Origin: Macropodus opercularis
Lineage: Eukaryota > Chordata > Actinopteri > Anabantiformes > Osphronemidae
Assembly (NCBI GenBank): GCA_030770545.1
Contig: CM061091.1
Coordinates: forward strand, 15,990,501-16,054,500
Reading direction: 5' to 3'
Length of the DNA stretch: 64,000 nt
The notes beneath the pieces are model-generated. The model was not told the DNA's origin and did not search any database. It saw nothing but the letters and a program-made list of their open reading frames with translations. Positions 48,101 through 59,720 of this stretch are shown piece after piece; position 1 is the first letter of the stretch, and every line of letters begins with the position of its first letter. A program made the position numbers and the translations under genes.

Positions 48101-50399
48101 GCAGCAGACTCAGAGTCTCATCCGAGGGATCGTCAAAGGACGGAGCAGGAGGGCAAAAAGTTAAAAACTATATTTTCTAGCGTTCGTTGCATGTAGGGAA
48201 TTGGAACTTTTTTCAGTGTAGTCTGCTGCACTGTACCCACACTGTGACTTGTCTCATTGAGCAGTGCCAGTCCCAAGCTGTGCAGACATAAGAGGGACGT
48301 TCCCTTCAGCTTGGACCTCCACTCAGCTCAGCCGTATGCAGCGGGAAGACCTGAAACAGTGTGTCGAGGATTTTGGCCAGGACACGTCTTTAAGCCCTGA
48401 GCAACGCCGAGCACTCTGGGTAAAACTGAGGCAGGTAAAAATACATACCACTGTGTCTCTGGGTTGTTGTTTATTTATTTGTTTTGTTCGTACCAGTGGA
48501 GGCATCAGTAAACAAGCAGCTGGCTTTACAGTAGCTATTAATATACCTGAAGAACAAGGACAGCTGAGTGAATCATAGGAAGAGATTAATATGAGCAGAA
48601 CTGATGACTGAACCATGTCCTGTTCTTTGTGTTCCACCCAGTTTTTCAGTCCAGTCAGAGAGCTGAGAGCAAACCAGGTGCTGGCTCTGGGCTCGCTGGT
48701 AACTGAGATGGGAGAACGAGAGCTGCAAGACGTGAATCTCACCGATCTGGGTGTGGTTGCACACCTGGGGACGCTCACAGACTGGAGCCCTAGAAAGGTG
48801 AATTATAGTTTCAACATGTAAAAGCTTAGCTTCAGTATTTCTACAGCTCAGTGAATGTGCTTGGCAACTATTTGCCTTTTCAGATGAGAGTCGTGATTTT
48901 GGCTGCGATGTCAAAGAGAAAACTGAAGATGCAGCAGCTCTCAGTCGTTGATCTGGCAGCATTTGGCCATTTGATCTGTGGACTTTATCCCTCAGAGATA
49001 AAAAAACTGAGCCCGTATAACCTCAGGTCAGTCAAACACTTGCTGGTTGTTTATCTACATTTTTACACTGATACCATCTCTTCCTGTGACCTTACAGATT
49101 CACTTGCTTCTCTCAAAGAGAAATGAACCATATCATATGCTGGATTAGACGCTGGTGCACATTTTGTAACAGCACAAGCCTCATGCAAATATTTGCAGAC
49201 GGTTAGCAGAGAATAAAATCCTGAATCTGTTTCCCCAAACTGCAGCATGGCCATGCTGTACCTGCGGGAGATGTCTCTTCCGTGCACAGAACAGCAGATG
49301 GAGGCTTTGACAAGCCGTTTGTCCAGACCAGAGGCCTTTGGTCCAGTCAGTGCTTGGGGACCGGACGTTTTTACTGAAATCGGGACACTGGCAGGTGCAG
49401 TAGAACAAAATATCCCTGAGGGTATAAACCTTTGCTATCAACGTTTGTTTGAGTAAAGAGAGCAAGAGAAAGAATTGACAGCTCCAGGATGGATATGTAC
49501 AGTTGGAAGAGATGCCAGAGGGTAGAGACTAGAGGGCGAAATTTGACAGCCTTTCCTGTCATTTGATTTGAAGCCTTAATTATATGACAACAGTGTCTGT
49601 TTCTGTCCAGCGGGTCTGGAGGACATGGTGCTGTCAGCGCTGGTACAAGAACAAGTGGAGGGAATCACACCTGAAGCCATCGGCCTGATGTCCCCGAAAA
49701 AGATGGCGGTGAGTTTCCCCTGCCATTCTACTGTATAGCTGTTTATTCAGGCCAATGTCAAGAGAACAGAAGTGAAGAATCCACAGAGTAGCATGAGACA
49801 GAAATTAGAAGCATGTAGAGGAACCACAAATAGACTAAAACATCCACTATTTTAATCTTTAAATTACATCTAGCGACTCACAGACGTGGCCTGGTATCAG
49901 AGGCACAAATGGACATTTGGACTGAACTGTTTAATGCTGAACTATATTCAGTTTCTGCACCGACGGTAAAACACCTCATTAACTGTGAAAGAATGAAAAC
50001 TACCCTCTTTTGTACCATCACAGTAGGAAGAGCACATGTGTAATGATGTGTTGAGTTGGCTGAATTCCATTTAGCTGCTTCACATTCGGGATCCTGGAGT
50101 TTCTCTACATTCCTTATTGCTACAATGAATGTATGTGCACACTTTAAGACAATGGTCTGTTATGTTATTAATAGGACAAGTCAAAATACCTGCTGCAAAA
50201 GTGGTCTACAACAAACCATGAAGGGCTACTGTACACACAGCTACCAAATGTTGTAAAAATAACTCAATAATTATTTACTGTTTTCAGATTCTGTCTAATT
50301 ATCAGCATGAAAAGTAAACCAAATTACATCCAGAACTACTTGATGATAAATTCTAACTCCAGAAATATGTGTTTCATAAATTTAAACAATACATATCCT

Positions 50400-50433
<34 letters not shown>

Positions 50434-51289
50434 CTGGACCTGTCACAGTTGTATTTTTGACAGTAATTGGCTCCTGACTATTTGCTGTCACGCTGTCATG
50501 TTTGTACAAACACATCCTAAACTTTAAGACGAGCACAGAGAAACTTTGTCCCTGTCAGCAGATAAATGTAAAAAATGATTTCTGGTGTCAAACTCTGCAC
50601 AAATGTGTTTTTCTCTGTGCAGTGAAGCTCAAATGTTCAAAAGAAGTTATAGTATAATAAACAAAAGCAATTTTGGAGCAGGAAACAGGTTCAGAATGTA
50701 GACCAAATGCAAAAGCATAGTGTAATGACTGATAAATCGAGGCAAGGCCTGTTTATATCTTCTCTTATTAATACACGTTTGTCTCTTGTCGCAACACACA
50801 CACAGTGTGAAAGTACATTACCCACAGGTCCCGTAGTCGCTGGTTGGTAATTCTGTTGAGTGTGTTTCGCAGGTGGTGTTCAGTGCAGTTCAGTTGTCGT
50901 GGCTGAGTGTGGAGCAGGCGTGGGCTGTCACTGAGGAGCAGTGGGATGAGCTGGACACCGACCAGAGACGCGCTGTTGGACTAGCTCGATACGAAGGAGA
51001 CGTCCTGCTGGAGATGAGAGGTGTGAGAGAGATAACAGTGCATTTTTATGAACCCGCTGTTATTTGATCTATTTAGGAACCGCTGCTCTATATTGCATTT
51101 TTTATTGTGACAGTGTTATGGTTTTTGTACTAAGCAACCACTGAGATTTTTATGCTTTGTTTACAACGTGATGATAAACACTGCTGCTCTGCTCCTGCAG
51201 GGAGAAGCTCGGCTCTGGCAGCAGTGAACACCGACTGCCTCGCTGTTCGCTCACTGGCTTTGTCTCTCTTGTTATGGCAACTCATTTAA
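39148..51289 (+). CDS. strc: Stereocilin
   Basis: Extracellular, probably membrane-tethered protein of the hair bundle (horizontal top connectors). Coding exons: 39148-39247, 39326-40438, 40949-40973, 41073-41601, 41693-42559, 42644-42706, 42784-42909, 43106-43272, 43352-43538, 43689-43804, 43936-44068, 44159-44341, 44603-44641, 44722-44898, 45195-45344, 46029-46087, 46202-46325, 46509-46591, 46686-46821, 47325-47527, 47796-47886, 47988-48159, 48265-48434, 48642-48797, 48884-49026, 49246-49394, 49611-49708, 50873-51020 and 51201-51289. All 29 join in frame to 1931 residues (human 1775, also 29 exons as recalled). Signal peptide near RFTSIVVCAVLLGQGS; a later in-frame ATG at 39154 or 39175 could be the start. 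Signatures: FVDLSQFIPFMSVSDIM, VPSCADIRGTFPSAW, GPVSAWGPDVFTEIGTLAG. The hydrophobic tail SLALSLLLWQLI fits a GPI signal. The 25-nt exon 3 and the GTTAAA donor after 48159 are unusual. Confidence 0.95.
45896..45958 (+). repeat. 63-nt identical copy of part of strc exon 20 in intron 15
   Basis: Positions 45896-45958 are identical base for base to 47456-47518, which lie inside the coding exon 47325-47527. The copy sits in the intron between exons 15 and 16, in the same orientation. It starts GAGAAATTTCTGCC and stops at CAAAAAGA; the sequence then diverges and a TAA follows in the same frame. Flanks outside the 63 nt do not match. Confidence 0.92.
50401..50430 (+). repeat. (GT)15 microsatellite in the last-but-two strc intron
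   Basis: A perfect GT run in the intron between the exons ending at 49708 and beginning at 50873. It should be polymorphic in length. Confidence 0.95.
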
Positions 51290-51349
51290 AATGCTGGAAC
51301 AAATTTAATTGCCCTCTTGACCTCGCTTGGTATTATCATTTGTACTGCA

Positions 51350-51355
51350 AATAAA
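51350..51355 (+). other. strc: Polyadenylation signal of strc
   Basis: AATAAA 61 nt after the stop codon. Confidence 0.7.
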
Positions 51356-52290
51356 TATTTTGAACTGTTCTGTTCCTGCTCTGTGCTGGTCTTTTCATTA
51401 ACTGTGCCCTTGATTATTCTCTGCTGCTACATTTCACTTTTATGTGAGTTATCAGTTTGGCTTGATAAACCGTTGTATGTAGGTGTACTATACTGTAATA
51501 TACCGTGTATCGTGTCAGCTCAATGAGTAGGAACAGTGCAATAATTAATATTCTTATTACAAGGGCATTTTCTTCTAGTTGGAATCGGGCACAGTTTCTG
51601 GATTGGTTTTTAAATAATTTATTTCATGACACATTTATAGAATTTCATCCTAATACAATACCAGTTTCAGGCTCTAGTTTAAAAATAATTGTGGCGTGTG
51701 AAATCTATCTGTGTTCATATTTATTAATCGTTTGTTTGCCACCAGGCCAGCAGTGTTCGGCTTTAGTTGTGTGGCAAATTCTGCAGTTAGTCAATAAAGT
51801 GAAACGAGAAGTGATCCAAAGCAAACCTCAAATCCACCACAGACATATTTACACCATAAATTCATTGTTTTCATTACCAGCCAGTATGTAATCAGTGAAC
51901 AGTGTATTCAGTTGCTTTAAACTCTGCTTTATATGCAGAGGGGGTGGGAGGAATTAGTTCCTAAAAATGACTGGTTTGCCCAGACCCCTAAAACAAGGTG
52001 ATGATGGTCTATAGTAGAAGGTTATTTACTATTCTACAAACTACAGAGGATACGTTTCACTGACCTAGTTTTAGGCAAACATTATAAATCATCCAGCCAC
52101 TGATTATGGACAGTTAGCATTACTATACTGAATCTTGACTTCTTCCACTAAAGTTTCTAATTACCTTCAGATATGTTTTTTAATTTTGCATAAAAGAGTG
52201 AGTGGGAGAGAAAGTGAGCAGAGTGAATTCTGTCTCAGAAACTTCTCATTCTCCTAAAGTATTAGGTGACGATCAGTGCTCTGTGTTTGC
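51356..52290. other. Intergenic region downstream of strc
   Basis: AT-rich DNA with no recognisable exon. Open frames here, including one of 128 codons at 51505-51891, have no recognisable protein features. Confidence 0.45.
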
Positions 52291-52540
52291 CAGACATACT
52301 GCTTGGAGTTCTGCCCAGTGTGTTTAATTTGTGTCATTAGACCACAGAACCACTTTACGTGTTCTCAGAGACCTGTAAATGCTCTTTGGCAAACTCGGGC
52401 TGTGGCTTCCATGTAGCCACTCTACCATGAAGGCCTGATTGATGGAGTGTTACTGAGATGGCCGTCCTTCTGCCAGATTCTCCCATCTATGCAGAGGATT
52501 TATGAAGCTGTGTGAGAGCGACTACTCGCTGGATTTATCT
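52290..52540. repeat. Probable dispersed-repeat fragment
   Basis: The stretch from GACCACAGAACCACTTTACG through CAGAGACCTGTAAATGCTC and CACTCTACCATGAAGGCCTG to TCTCCCATCTATGCAGAGGA resembles a sequence I remember as repeated in many fish genomes. The family name is not known to me, and the resemblance is from memory only. Confidence 0.4.
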
Positions 52541-52689
52541 GTGCCTCGCCACAAATGTTATTGTGGAAGTCTACAGAGAGTTCCTTAGACTTCGTGGTTT
52601 GGTTCTCGTTTCTGATATGCAGTGTGAATTATGAGATGCTATATACACAGCTCAGTGACTTTCTGAACAATGTCCAATTAATTAAATTT

Positions 52690-52905
52690 GCACTGTTGCC
52701 TTACAGCAATAACCTGTTTTCGATCCCAGGGTCACCCGGTGACTTCGTGTGTGGACTTCGTATGCGCTGCCTGTGTCTGCGTAGGTTGTCTCTGGTTTCC
52801 TCCCTCAGCCTGGAGACACGCAGTCCGGTTGACTGAAGATGCTAAATTGCCCGTAGGTGTGAGTGGTTGTTTGTCTGTGTATGTGGCCCTGTGATGCGTA
52901 CCCAC
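52690..52905 (+). mobile_element. SINE-like dispersed repeat
   Basis: It begins with a promoter-like GTTTTCGATCCCAGGGT. It then runs through TGTGTGGACTTCGTATGC, GTGTCTGCGTAGGTTGTCTC and TGGTTTCCTCCCTCAG to GCTAAATTGCCCGTAGGTGT and TGTATGTGGCCCTGTGATG. This order matches a very common teleost interspersed repeat whose copies read GTGTGGAGTTTGCATG, then TCCTCCCACAGTCCAAAGAC, then TAAATTGCCCGTAGGTGTGA. Clade assignment is from memory; this copy is diverged and shortened. Confidence 0.75.
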
Positions 52906-53069
52906 GGCCTTTAAAGGGACAGAGTGGTTGAAGATGGCTGAGTGAGATTCAAATAAAATAAAAATGAGAAATTAGTTACTGTATGTAGGTAGATTCGCTT
53001 TGTTTACAAGTAATAATTCTACTGTACTGTATAACGTATAAAAAGTTACGTTGTATGAATAGTAGCAGT

Positions 53070-53265
53070 GCAGCGTTTTTCTTCTTCGTCTTCATTTTAT
53101 TCTACATTTTCGTCGTCTTTCTTTCTTCTTCGTTGCCTTATATTTCTTTCAGTTCTTCTTCTTTTGCTCTTCCATATTTTGGCTGTCTGCTTCGTTTCTT
53201 TCTTCTTCTTTGTCTTTTTTTTTGTGTTTGTTTTCTTTTTGATCTTAATTGTCTTCATCTTCAGC
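53070..53265 (+). repeat. Pyrimidine-rich (TTC/TTT) tract upstream of the furin CpG-rich region
   Basis: About 190 nt dominated by CTT, TTC and T runs on the plus strand, with scattered purines. It is not a perfect microsatellite. It directly precedes the CpG-rich region. Confidence 0.7.
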
Positions 53266-53399
53266 ACCAACATCGCGGTGCTGTTCCTTCAGACGCGTCG
53301 CTTGTCTACGGCCACTTTAAGAAATGTGAACCGGGCCTTTAAAGCTGCTACGCGGCGTGTGACCAGCAGATGGGGCTGTAGCTGCGCTGCAGCTCAGTA

Positions 53400-53621
53400 G
53401 GTAGGTGTTGCTCTCCCGTCTCCACTTTGTCCACGGCCGTGACGTATTTCCTGGGGCTTGTACGGACCACGCAGCGCTACACCGGAGGGGTATCATGACT
53501 ATTTATAACCAGCCGTTCTCTATTATCAGTTTCTCAGCCCCTTCGCCGCGTCGTCAACGGTTCTAGCACCGCGCTGTGAGACAACAACGACCCGGGTCGA
53601 GCAGGATGTAAGAGGAAGCTG
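53400..53621 (+). promoter_or_regulatory. furin: Putative main furin promoter and untranslated first exon
   Basis: CpG-dense sequence runs from about 53270 to 54060. TATTTATAA at about 53500-53508 could act as a TATA-like element. A plausible first exon ends at 53621 before the strong donor GTAAGT and contains ATG TAA (53606-53611), a start-stop mini-uORF. Linking it to furin rests on position and the acceptor at 59395; no transcript evidence is available here. Confidence 0.5.
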
Positions 53622-56600
53622 GTAAGTTGAGGCGTCCGTAAGTTTCCCGTCTGCGGCTGCTTGTTTTTCGCTTGTTTGGGTGCGCGGCTGGCGAGTTCAC
53701 CGTGTCTCCAGCTCCGGTACCACACCGCAGGACGGGACCAGACCCAGCGCGGTCCTAGCGGTGTCGGTTGTTGTCAGTTTGCTGGCGTACGGGGGGCTTT
53801 TCCAGCACACTCGTGCCGAGCTGACGTCGACTGCGCCGCGTCCGGATTCTGTGGCGGTTCCTGCGTAGCGGCCAGTGTTGGTCGTTCCCGAACGGTGAGA
53901 ACGTGGGCGAGCGGGGCGGAAAGGGGAGGCACCTGTGAGACGGAGCGGCTCAGCCTACCGCTCGTGTCAAGTTTGCGTTCAGTCGTCGACGGATCAGCTC
54001 CGAGTCGCGCAATCACCACGACGGGTCAGCGCGGGTCGGTGTCACGGTCTGAACCTCCAGCCTGGTCAGCTGACGCTTTAAACTCCTGAACTTCAGCCCC
54101 TCCAGTGGGGTTGACGCAGGCCTGGGCAGAAGTTTTCCTCCTTCCCGAACTGAGGTGTAAACTGTTTGTCCCGCTCCTCGCCAACAGTACGTGTGAGTAG
54201 TTGGACACGTTTGCTTTAATTTACGACTGTTGATCAGTCTGTGGATGTGGAGGCTAAGGGAGTTTAGGGTTTCACCTACGAACTGCAGCAGATGTTGGGT
54301 TATTGATGTAAATATGCTTAAAGATTGAGGTGAAGTGTCTCTTGATCTTTTCTGACTCACGTACTTTACTTATTGAAACTCAGGATGAGTTGATATTAAT
54401 ACGAACACTCTTTGTTCCTCTTTGTAACTCGATGCTGGATATTCAGTGTCACAGCAGATGCCACATGCGCATAATGTGGGAACTGACCTGCTTATTTTGT
54501 TTGCTTTCCAGCTACACCCCACACTGTAATTGTACCTGTACTAAGGCCATTTAGAGCCACAGATTATTAGGGATAAAGACGAGCAACAAGGCAGCTGAGC
54601 CTCTTGAATGCAGTGACATCCACTGGATGAAGATGTCAGATGGTCAGTTCTGATCAGAGTACGGTGACATGTAGTAGTGTCCTTGTGTGTGCTCTTGTAA
54701 ATGTGAAACTGAACCTGAAAACTCTAGAATAGTAGAAAATATCGCGTATAGGTTGTTATATTATTGGAAATGTGTTTGTGAGAAGTCAGAAGAAGGTATT
54801 GGATGATGTTGTTTGTAACAGTAGGTTTGTTTTTGTTTTCACACTCTTTAATTGGGCTGTTTTGCGGCTCACTCATTAAACCTGAAATGGGCAATAGAAT
54901 AAAAGTCCCATTAAAACAAATCAAGCCTAATCACAAAGCACGTTTAATACTTTGAACTGCTGTTGTGTCCCTGTATTAATTAGTCCTAACGTTTGGTTAT
55001 GTGCTTTTAAAAACATAACATCAAAGAGAGCACAACGTTAATACATGCTTGTGGGGAGACTTGGACATCCACTCCTTTTATTAAAATCTTTTATTTGGGG
55101 CAAGCTGTGTGATAAATTAAGAATTAGTTGAAGCGGGAAGGCCTTTTCTTTTTTTATATCCTGCTTCCTTGAATAGTAACTGAGTCTGTATCTGTATTAG
55201 TACGGTTGTTACTCTCCAGAGGTTTTATTTCTGTGCATACCTGTGGACCTTTTAATGGGGAACCCGAAGCTCCTGTAGCTCTAGTATTTAAAATGTATTT
55301 TACTTAAGAACATGTTGTACTCAATTACAACATTAAATCAAGATCCCCGTGTAGAAATGTTTAACAAGTTCTGATGCTGCAGTTACACATTTAAGGGACA
55401 AGCATGTTCTATATTCCTCTCTTTAAATGTGTTATCACCCGTTGCCAAGTAATTTTCTAGCACTGTGCGATAGCACCGAAATGTCATATGACGGCGTAGG
55501 TCATCCAGATAATGATACATATTCCGACTGAACACGTTTTCTGTAAACTCACTGAATAAATAGTTAAAATATTTCACTTTGATTTATATAGATTTTCACT
55601 TGAATCTGTTTATTTTTCTCCCTATGAGCAAATTTTCTGTTAAGCCACTGTCAGACTTTTCATACAGATCACTGATGGGATCTGCACCCCGTGGAAGAAC
55701 AGAGTGTGCGGTTTATATAAAAAAAAGAAAAGACAAATGCTACTATAAAGAGCGTAATTTACAACAGAGGGGAAACAAATCACAGAACACACAGTAGTAG
55801 TAGTTTTTGTGTCGTAACCAAATTCATATTGTTGTGTTGTGCAGCCCTCATGATGCCCCTGAACAGAGTAAGCAAGGCCTGTTTGAGAGATTGAACAAGT
55901 GGTAATAACGCGTCCTCAGGCATTTACTTCAGCCAAAGTAAAGTACTGGAGCTATACAGAGCCACAGAGTGTGAATAAAATAAAGCCGCAGAAGCGCTTT
56001 AGATATGCAGCATATTAAACTGGGACGTTGCGACATCCGTCTCAATGTAGGTTATTTGAGCATTTTCAGTAATATCTTGCTTAACTGTGGGATATTGTGA
56101 CTATTTGCATGTAGCGAATCATCCTAATGTTCTGAGTGTTACCAAGAGCGTATTTCTGTGCCCCACACATAATGTAGCTTGTTTTTTTTTTTTCTTTAAA
56201 CACATTGTGCGTTGTTTGAGTTCCTGCTCTGAGTTATTGATTTTAATCTGTAACACAGTGTGAGAAGCAGCAGAGATAGTAACACATTTGAGTGTGAACG
56301 TGGCTAAATGCACCAGATCATTTTTAGCTCATTAAAATGTAAATAATAAACCAATGAGGTATAAAGTGTTGACTTTTCAAAGTGTCCTGATGAGGTCGGT
56401 AATGAGGCTGTTGTTATCCTTTAGGTTTAATGATACTTGGCTAATTATAACTTCTTTTTTTTTTTAACCTCCATTATCACGTTCTAACATATGGTATCAT
56501 TTAGCGTTGTAACGCTACAGACCGCTCGCAGTGCCAGTGATCGGCTTCTCCTTTGTCTCCTGTTAACAGTGAAGTTTAGGGGCAGTTGTTATGCCTGTGT

Positions 56601-59394
56601 GTGTGTGTAGGTTTCACCCTGACGTTGGGAAAACTGAGTGGTTAAGCGCTCACATGAGGTCACAGCCGTCTGTATTTAAAGCCAGTGCGTGTCCGAAAAT
56701 CAATCGGAGCTCTGGAAGCCTTCGGTCTGTGTACTTGTTGCATTGAAGGACAGAGGGAAGAGTTAAGTGAGTACTGTAATGCAACCGCCAGCTTTTGCTG
56801 TCTGTCTTATTTAATTTTGTGTGGCGCTTTTCACATTTTTAATTAATTTGAAGCTGATAAGTACTTTAGCAAATGGTGGTTTAAACAGCCAGAGTTAAGC
56901 CATCATATTTTGATGGTGCACTCTGACAGGAAGTGTTGGTTGTTGTCAATTTTAGTTAGAAGTTATTAAATAAAGTAAGTTTAATTAATGTTGAGGGTGA
57001 GGTGGATTTTTGCATCCTAATGTTGTTTTAAAATAGGCTCAGGGAAGCAGGAAATGGCAGAGGAGATCCCTGTATGACCTTTTTTGATTTGATTTAATGC
57101 ACATGCTACCTGTTTTCATTATAGTTGTCTCATGTAAAGTTAGCAGTGAACAGCCAGCCTTTCTTTGGCTTGTTGATCTCTGATGACATGATAACCTACG
57201 CTGTAGCTTGCAAACTGAACCAAAGCTGTTTAACCCGTTATCTATTTATTTGTCTCACCACGTAAGTGTGAGTGTAAGTTGTTTGTAAGAGTAAACTGGG
57301 GAGAAAATCCTTTTAGTGCTGTCGAACTGTGTTTTTGATGTCTTTCAGCTGCACACATGCATCTGTTAATTGCAGAGGCTGCGAGGGATTTAAATATTGA
57401 TTTGAATAGTCTAAATTAGATGGTCAGTGTGTGTATAGAGCTTCTTTAACAGGAGGCATTTGAGAGTGTTCTACAAGGTTGTTAATCAAGTAGTAGCTGT
57501 TAATCTGTTAATTGTGTTAAGGCAAATAAATTGCCTTAGTACTACATGTGTAAATAGGTTTGAATTTAATTATGTTTATTCATTTAATTAGAAAATGAAC
57601 AGTCAGACAGAAAAATTTGTCACCAAAGGGCATTTTTACACTAATTGTTCCACAGAGACTATTTATTTTATCTATCAAACCTCCGAAACATCTACAAAAT
57701 GTCCAAGTTTCTACATGTTACACAGAATATTCCAAGTGACCTTTAACAATAAAAAAAAAAAAATCTAAACCTGATTAGAATGGAAATCAGAGTTGTTTAT
57801 TTGAAATAGTTTAAGTAATTAGAGTTCAGTTATTAAAAACGCCAGTGAAATTACTAACTAAAGGTTAATGTCAAACTGAGGATATGACCTTTTAATTTAA
57901 ACAGTTACATATCTGAAACTATGATGCTGGACAGGGAGATGAATTTGCTCTAGGTAATTTACTGTTTGAATGGCCTCCCGGTATAACTCTCCACCATCTT
58001 CGAGCTCAGGACTCGTTTACACATAGCTAAAATACAGTACGATGCATTTTTTCTGCTATGAAGGCCCCTTAACTGACAACTCTAATTATCAAATTTCAGT
58101 TCTGTTTTTCCTGCGGTGATTCATCACAGCAGCATGTTAAGATCTATTTCACATTTGTCCATTTGCAAACATGTGGGAGGCAGAACAATGTAGTACTGTC
58201 CAAAATTATCACAAGAAGTGACCTATGTGTATAATGTGTAATTGAATTTGTGCATTCCCAACAGTGTAAACAAAAACCACATTTTCAGCTTTGTAAAATG
58301 GATTTAGTGGCTGTTAGAACTTTATAAATACTACAAAATAAAGCTGCATTGGGGATAGATGCTCCTCATAAGAACCTACTGTATCTGGGACTTTGGAGGT
58401 GAGGGTGTGTACGTATAAAGTGCTATACTTCTCCTTTGGATATTTCTATGCGGACATTACACCTGCAGATTGACTAACCCTGAGTCAGGAAGTAGAAGTT
58501 CCTGTGCACAGCAGGAAACCTTATGCTAGAGAATATTTACATGACGCGACCACGTGCCTCTGCTCTGAACTACTGTTTACACATGATCACACTAGACATG
58601 TAGCAGTGTCTTATTGACGAGGTTGTGTTTTGTTCCTTTTTATGGGTTATTGATAACATCTGTTAAGTCAAATAGTTTTTCTGAAGTAAAACGTTTTACC
58701 TTCTGTGACACTTGGATGTCTGTGGCTGCCCCTGCTCATTTAAGTGTTTAAACGTCACTCTCAAGTGGCAGTTCTCACAATCTCTGCTGCGTACACTCAG
58801 CATCCAGGGCGTAGTCTAGTTTTCCAACCACACTCCTCCACCTCTGCGACTCAGCCACTTTACCTAAGCACTGAAACAGGACTAAGCGCTTTGCTTTCGT
58901 AAGCAGCTTTCTTCTTCGTGTCCTCCCCTGGGAGCATAAATGCCAAAATCTGCTGCTGTGTCTGACCACAACATCAGGTCTGGCCTTGACGCCGTGCATG
59001 CAGCTTCCTTTGGGATTATCAAATGTCTGTACTTAGCTGGGCTATAAAATGCCTGCTCAAAACTGCTGTTGTGTTGACTGCTCTTCCTTATGGACAAAAC
59101 AGATGAAAATCTGATATCACTCAATGTGTCGCACTACGTTTGTTCCTCTGCTCTGGTTTATCTTCCACTGTAGTGACTGCAAAGGGAGGAACAAAAACCA
59201 GACTCTGCTCTCACTGTTGTTTGGCCTCAGGTGTATAGTTTCTGTGAATCTTGACGTGTCAGGTTTACAAAATGTTCTTTTGTGGCAGTTTTATGTTCAC
59301 AAGGAATGATTCACCAGTGAAATCATTACCAAAATTTGTAGACTTTGCAGTGATGCTAAGTTCTTTTTTTTTTTTTTTTTATATCTCCTCTCAG
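53622..59394 (+). other. furin: Probable furin intron 1
   Basis: No coding exon was recognised. One internal site near 56680-56766 looks like an alternative promoter and first exon: GTATTTAAAG at about 56672, then sequence ending at GTGAGT after 56766. Poly-T tracts and AT-rich stretches make up most of the rest. Confidence 0.4.
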
Positions 59395-59510
59395 GTGAGC
59401 TGTGACTGTCCCCTGTTTTCCGTCTCCCAGTGCGTCTGCATGTACCGTGGACAGCCCCCATCTGACGGAGAGGCGCTGTGCTCAGAGACTGTGCTGCACT
59501 AGGAGATCCC
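59395..59510 (+). promoter_or_regulatory. furin: furin 5' UTR segment with a 20-codon uORF
   Basis: A T-rich acceptor (CTCTCAG) ends at 59394. Before the furin ATG, an upstream ATG at 59440 opens a 20-residue frame (MYRGQPPSDGEALCSETVLH) that ends with TAG at 59500-59502, eight bases before the main start codon at 59511. Confidence 0.6.
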
Positions 59511-59720
59511 ATGGCTTCTGGCCCTCCATCTCCCTCTTTAGGCCGCAGGTTTAGGCTGCTAGAGTTGTTACTTGGGCCTCTGTTGGCCTTACTGATTTCT
59601 GGGCTTGCACCAGCTCTGGGTCAGAAGGTCTACACCAACACATGGGCTGTCCACATACCTGGAGGTCAGGAGGAAGCTGATCAAGTTGCCAGTAAATATG
59701 GGTTCATCAACCATGGACAT
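59511..59720 (+). CDS. furin: Furin proprotein convertase, first coding exon (gene continues right of window)
   Basis: Trans-Golgi subtilisin-like protease that cleaves precursors after dibasic RXKR-type sites. This exon encodes 70 residues: a signal peptide with the hydrophobic core LLELLLGPLLALLISGLAPALG, followed by the start of the prodomain, QKVYTNTWAVHIPGG and then KYGFINHGH. This lines up with QKVFTNTWAVRIPGG and HGFLNLGQ of human furin. It ends in phase 0 at GTAAGT. The next exon (prodomain IFGDYYHF) was not found up to 64000, so the following intron exceeds 4.2 kb. The catalytic domain lies outside the window. The a or b teleost copy is not resolved; PCSK4 is a less likely alternative. 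Confidence 0.85.

Noticed and set aside
50401..50430. Dinucleotide run as a regulatory element
   Set aside because: A plain GT microsatellite; nothing nearby suggests function.
51505..51891. 128-codon open frame downstream of strc
   Set aside because: AT-rich intergenic sequence with no recognised motif or splice structure.
53661..54089. 142-codon open frame in the CpG-rich region near furin
   Set aside because: GC-rich DNA yields chance open frames on both strands here; the sequence shows no protein-like features.
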